Part shown: piece by piece, positions 60,988 to 64,000 of the stretch
Position numbering within the stretch: the stretch's first letter is position 1
How the letters are laid out: every line of letters begins with the position of its first letter
Notes under the pieces: generated by a model
The model's database searches: none
Told to the model about the DNA's origin: nothing
Seen by the model: the letters and a program-made list of their open reading frames with translations, nothing else
Assembly: GCA_023457355.1 (NCBI GenBank)
Contig: JAEWLW010000054.1
Location: 77,747 to 141,746 of the forward strand
Direction of reading: 5' to 3'
DNA: 64,000 nucleotides
DNA from: Bacillota bacterium
GTDB lineage: Bacteria > Bacillota > Clostridia > Oscillospirales > Ruminococcaceae
Translations under genes and position numbers: made by a program

Positions 60988-61926
60988 TCATGTTTCGTCG
61001 TCTTTGGCGCGGGTGTTGGGAAGCTGCCCAAAAAGAGGACTGGGCTGCTCTGTAAAGTAGTCCATCACAAAGGCCTCAAACCGTTTGGACACATAGGATT
61101 GATATGCCGTCTTATTCTTCACCATGCAGCCTGTCCAGGGAAATGGTTCTTTTAGAGACACCAGCTTCAGCCCCGAAGATAGATACTGTATCGCATAGGG
61201 CCGGGGCAAAATGCAAATCCCCTTGCCCTTGGCGGTCATCTGCATGATCATGTTGATTTTGGAACTGCTGATATTGATCTTGGGTTCAAACCCCGCCTGG
61301 ATGCAACGGTTAAATATCTGCGTATACAGGGTGGACGAACTGCTGTACATATTGAAGCATTCATCCTTGAGCTGTTCAAAACGAAGTGAGGAAAACGCCG
61401 ACAGCGGATTCGTCCGCAGAAGGCAAACCACCATCTCATCCTGAAACAGGATGGTATCCTCCAAAAGCTCATTTGCGTCGCCGGTGATGCAAATGCCAAT
61501 GTCAAGATTTTCTTCCACCAATTGCTGGCGCACCGCCTTGGAACCGCTTTCGCTCAGCTTCAACTCTACACCCGGATATTGATTGCAGAAATTCACGACC
61601 ACATCCACAAAAAACAGGGTGCCCAACATAGGGGTGACGCCTACGCGCAGTTTCCCTCCCTTCAGGCCCCGCACGTCGGATATAAAACTTTTCAGGGAGT
61701 CAAATTGGTTTAACAGAGGAACCACTTTGTCATAAAGCATCTCCCCGTAATCAGAGAGGTACACACCGCTGGATTTCATGACAAAAAGGGGAATGGACAG
61801 TTCGCTTTCCAGCTTTTTCATCATTTTGCTCAAGGCGGGCTGGGAAACATACAGATGCTCCGCCGCCTTGGTATAGCTGTGATCATTTGCTATTTGAACG
61901 AAATAGCGAAGTTCCCGAAGTTCCAT
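60988..61926 (-). CDS. LysR family transcriptional regulator
   Basis: A 312-residue LTTR with HTH YTKAAEHLYVSQPALSKMMKKLE at residues about 18-40 and a ligand domain starting LRVGVTPMLGT. No obvious target is adjacent; the divergent side is an intergenic stretch with the small gene at 62195. It resembles CynR/CysB-like activators only at family level. Confidence 0.9.
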   Translation of the reverse strand: MELRELRYFVQIANDHSYTKAAEHLYVSQPALSKMMKKLESELSIPLFVMKSSGVYLSDYGEMLYDKVVPLLNQFDSLKSFISDVRGLKGGKLRVGVTPMLGTLFFVDVVVNFCNQYPGVELKLSESGSKAVRQQLVEENLDIGICITGDANELLEDTILFQDEMVVCLLRTNPLSAFSSLRFEQLKDECFNMYSSSSTLYTQIFNRCIQAGFEPKINISSSKINMIMQMTAKGKGICILPRPYAIQYLSSGLKLVSLKEPFPWTGCMVKNKTAYQSYVSKRFEAFVMDYFTEQPSPLFGQLPNTRAKDDET

Positions 61927-62088
61927 GCGTCTCCCCTTTTCCCGTTGTCAAACATTGTACATCCTATTGAACCGCTTTAAAAGTACCACATTTTACGACG
62001 TTTTACAATCGACAATTCCCCCAAAAGCCGGAGGGTTTAGCCGGTTGGGTTTAAAGGCCGATTCGGGCAGACAAAGCAAAAAATCACG

Positions 62089-62135
62089 AAAAAACGATTG
62101 CCCCCGGCAGAACATAAAGTAACTGCACGGGGGCA
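62089..62135 (-). terminator. Terminator of the 54-residue gene
   Basis: TGCCCCCG/CGGGGGCA stem with a 21-nt loop, then ATCGTTTTTT on the minus strand. Confidence 0.75.
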
Positions 62136-62194
62136 TTATGTATCGGTAAAAAGCAAGGCCATTTGTAAAGTGGCAGAAAAGAACCGGGGCGTAG

Positions 62195-62359
62195 TCAGCC
62201 GCACTCGACGGCAAGCAGGGAGAAAAGCGTGGCACCTGCCCGTTCGCTGCTGTCAAAAATATTGCTGCAAAGCTGGGCGTTTTCGTCATACCAAGAAATT
62301 TCAAAAAAGCCATCCGTCCGTTTACAAAAAGAAATTTCGCGGCTTGTCTCAGCACTCAT
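62195..62359 (-). CDS. Putative 54-residue orphan protein
   Basis: A short open frame starting MSAETSREISFCKRTDGFF, rich in acidic and aromatic residues and ending LFSLLAVECG. I do not recognise it. Support comes from its surroundings: a TTGACG/TATAAA promoter about 50 nt upstream, a perfect AGGAGG ribosome binding site 8 nt before the ATG, and a terminator downstream. It could instead be part of a degenerate longer gene, or an RNA. No signal peptide or membrane segment is seen. Confidence 0.5.
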   Translation of the reverse strand: MSAETSREISFCKRTDGFFEISWYDENAQLCSNIFDSSERAGATLFSLLAVECG

Positions 62360-62411
62360 AAACAGATCCTCCTAAAAATGCAAAAACAAGGTTGCTTTTG
62401 CGACAGTTCAA

Positions 62412-62441
62412 TTTATAATAAAGTTAATGCTTTTACGTCAA
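62412..62441 (-). promoter_or_regulatory. Promoter of the 54-residue gene
   Basis: TTGACG (62436-62441), 18 bp, TATAAA (62412-62417) on the minus strand. Confidence 0.6.
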
Positions 62442-62562
62442 TTATGCTTTTTATTAGTATGCCACATTTTTCTCATTGGGGATAATGTGAATTTGGAATA
62501 CAAGAAATATAAATTTGGCATACTGCCCTTGGCAGGTGTCTGATAGGGAGAGGACGGCGTCT

Positions 62563-63519
62563 ATGACTATTGCTGCATTGAGGGGCCTGGTTGCCATAGA
62601 GCAGTACGGATCCATTACGAATGCGGCCAAAACGTTGGGGATTGGGCAGCCCAACCTGAGCAAATTGCTGCAAGAAGCGGAAAGAGAAACCGGCTTTACC
62701 ATTTTTGTGCGCACCCGCCAGGGAGCCATGGTTACGCAGGAAGGTGCCGAGCTGCTCAGACTGGTTAAAGAGACGCTGCGTCATTATGAAAAGCTGGAAG
62801 ATTATTACCAGCACGACCAGTGTGATGTGGCACGCCTGAACATATCGGTGCCTCGAGCCAGCTATGTGGCTAACGCCTTCGTAAACACGGTCAAAGCCCT
62901 GTCCGATACTTCCGCTATGGAATTGAATTTTGTGGAAACCAACTCACTGACGGCCATCAACAACATTACCGACCGAAATTTCAGTCTGGGCATCATTCGT
63001 GTTCCGGATGTTTATAAAGAATATTATCTTGCTTTGCTGAAAATAAAAGGACTTGCCTACCAGCCTATCCTGCACTTTACCTATTGGGTGGTTATGTCTC
63101 AGTTTCATCCGCTGGCCAATCAGGCCCGGCTGACGGGCGAAATGCTGCGCGATTCTATCGAGATCATCCATGGGGATGTGACCCTGCCGGGGGAGAGCCG
63201 GGTAGATTACGGCGCTTTACACACCGGTTCCAAAAGAATCTATGTCTATGAGCGCGGCAGCCAGTTCAATCTTCTGGACTCTTGCCCGCTCACTTATATG
63301 CAGGTATCCCCCATCCCGCAAAAAACGCTGGATGAACTGCATCTGGTCCAATTGCCGTTGCAAAACCCCTCCGGCTCGTTACAGGATCTGTTGGTCTATC
63401 CCCGACAGCATGTTTTCACGTCGATGGAAAAACTCTTTTGTTCCTGCCTGAAAGAGATTTCGGAGCCGCTGCAAAAAATCTATCGGGATGTGTTGTCGGC
63501 GCCGCCAAAGACATCGTAA
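62563..63519 (+). CDS. LysR family transcriptional regulator (atypical)
   Basis: A 318-residue LTTR-like regulator with an N-terminal HTH (ITNAAKTLGIGQPNLSKLLQEAE) and a diverged ligand domain. The start at 62563 follows GGGAGAGGACGG; 16 upstream in-frame codons lack a site. Nothing downstream within the window looks like its target. Confidence 0.85.
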   Translation: MTIAALRGLVAIEQYGSITNAAKTLGIGQPNLSKLLQEAERETGFTIFVRTRQGAMVTQEGAELLRLVKETLRHYEKLEDYYQHDQCDVARLNISVPRASYVANAFVNTVKALSDTSAMELNFVETNSLTAINNITDRNFSLGIIRVPDVYKEYYLALLKIKGLAYQPILHFTYWVVMSQFHPLANQARLTGEMLRDSIEIIHGDVTLPGESRVDYGALHTGSKRIYVYERGSQFNLLDSCPLTYMQVSPIPQKTLDELHLVQLPLQNPSGSLQDLLVYPRQHVFTSMEKLFCSCLKEISEPLQKIYRDVLSAPPKTS

Positions 63520-63840
63520 CAGAGCGGATAAAACGTCTGAATGGGCAATTTGGGATATGTCCGCGCCATCCGATATTCCATAGTTTCATAGCCGCGAGTA
63601 TAGACACCAAAAATGAACGCACAGCCTGTAAATGCAGAAAAGCTGGGAAATTCTTGATCTGTATAAAGCGGTATCGTTTTGACGCGTTATGTAAAAAATC
63701 TTCGCAAGGATTTCCCCTATGCAAAAACAGTACATTGGACTGTTTGGCATCCTTTTGCTGCCCCAGGTTTTTCTCGCTTCTAAAAAAGCGATCAAAACCT
63801 TAATCTGTATAACTTTTCCTTTGGTATGCATTTTTTGAAA
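63520..63840. other. Intergenic stretch without credible gene
   Basis: Open frames exist on both strands but they lack ribosome binding sites and recognisable motifs. I see no repeat or RNA structure here. Confidence 0.5.
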
Positions 63841-63879
63841 GGCTGAATCATGACCACCACTGAAGTGGTGGTTTCAGCC
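63841..63879. repeat. 39-nt bulged palindrome
   Basis: GGCTGAA and ACCACCACT pair with AGTGGTGGT and TTCAGCC, around a GA loop and a 5-nt bulge. Such palindromes occur at ends of IS200/IS605-like elements and their non-coding derivatives; no transposase is visible here, so the nature is open. Confidence 0.4.
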
Positions 63880-63884
63880 TGTCG

Positions 63885-63912
63885 AAAAAGTCCAGCGAAA
63901 GCTGGGCTTTTT
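63885..63912. terminator. Bidirectional terminator
   Basis: AAAAAGTCCAGC-GAAA-GCTGGGCTTTTT; A and T runs allow function in both directions. Confidence 0.8.
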
Positions 63913-63973
63913 CATTTGAATACGGTAAAATAGGTATGGGTGATGTGGAATGTTGCAGCGAGGGAAATTAGAT

Positions 63974-64000
63974 CGCGGCGTGTTGGAAATGGTAGATACG
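63974..64000 (+). other. Possible 5' end of a tRNA-Leu, cut by the window edge
   Basis: The last bases contain GTTGGAAATGGTAGATACG, which resembles the D-arm of class II tRNA-Leu (GGAAnTGGTAGA). The stem pairing 10-25 is imperfect and the acceptor cannot be checked, so this is weak. Confidence 0.25.

Noticed and set aside
61993..62355. 120-codon minus-strand frame overlapping the 54-residue gene
   Set aside because: Different frame from the AGGAGG-linked ATG, and it runs through the terminator hairpin.
63586..63831. 81-codon minus-strand frame near the right end
   Set aside because: No ribosome binding site, no recognisable motif; composition like random translation.
1..64000. CRISPR array, rRNA, prophage or complete insertion sequence
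   Set aside because: No regularly spaced direct repeats, no rRNA-like sequence and no transposase or phage gene was found on either strand.

Overview
The window (64 kb, roughly half G+C by eye) reads as a chromosome segment of a spore-forming, anaerobic Gram-positive bacterium of the Clostridia, probably an Oscillospiraceae/Ruminococcaceae-like lineage. The evidence is Gram-positive PolC, the order pyrH-frr-uppS-cdsA-dxr-rseP-ispG-polC, GatCAB, ClpC, the sporulation-type proteins YunB and YlmC/YmxH, formyl-THF ligase and a folT THF riboswitch. Nothing identifies the species. No rRNA, CRISPR array or intact transposase was seen.

Layout. 1-6484 (minus): histidine operon hisZ-G-D-C-B-H-A-F, mostly overlapping genes, behind a strong promoter whose -10 lies inside a 24-bp palindrome. 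6576-17567 (minus): polC and ispG, then (across a gap with a terminator and two MITE-like elements) rseP, dxr, cdsA, uppS, frr and pyrH. 17974-21514 (minus): folT under a THF riboswitch, fhs, and a flavodoxin/ferredoxin fusion.

21906-42662 is an accessory metabolic region. It starts with an alpha/beta-hydrolase lacking its nucleophile serine, a GltS-like symporter, a DUF6282-type metal-dependent hydrolase and an RpiR regulator. After a small flavodoxin and a YbaK-type deacylase comes a second DUF6282-type protein with a complete TRAP transporter (DctPQM) and a LysR regulator. A minus-strand operon follows in which a TctABC tripartite transporter is flanked on both sides by paralogous two-gene modules: a 2x[4Fe-4S] ferredoxin-like protein with a highly conserved unknown domain, plus a roughly 210-residue partner with conserved MCGH and PCxCG motifs. 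A third copy of the module lies behind a 6PGDH-like dehydrogenase whose only well-placed start codon is AUA. The repeated module is the most unusual system here; a role in reductive catabolism of an imported carboxylate is inferred, not shown.

42951-54255 (minus) is core again: rpsB-tsf, ylmC, ligA-gatC-gatA-gatB, yunB and clpC. 54416-63519 carries a tiny Gly/Cys-rich protein, a response-regulator diguanylate cyclase, a GntR-regulated ABC exporter, an AI-2E-type permease, an Smr-domain protein, a DUF3810 metalloprotease-like membrane protein, two LysR regulators and a probable 54-residue orphan gene with its own promoter and terminator. The window ends in a palindrome, a bidirectional terminator and a short sequence resembling the start of a tRNA-Leu.

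A family of about 150-bp elements with terminal inverted repeats occurs three times between genes (11985, 26317, 40164); a different TIR element sits at 12211.
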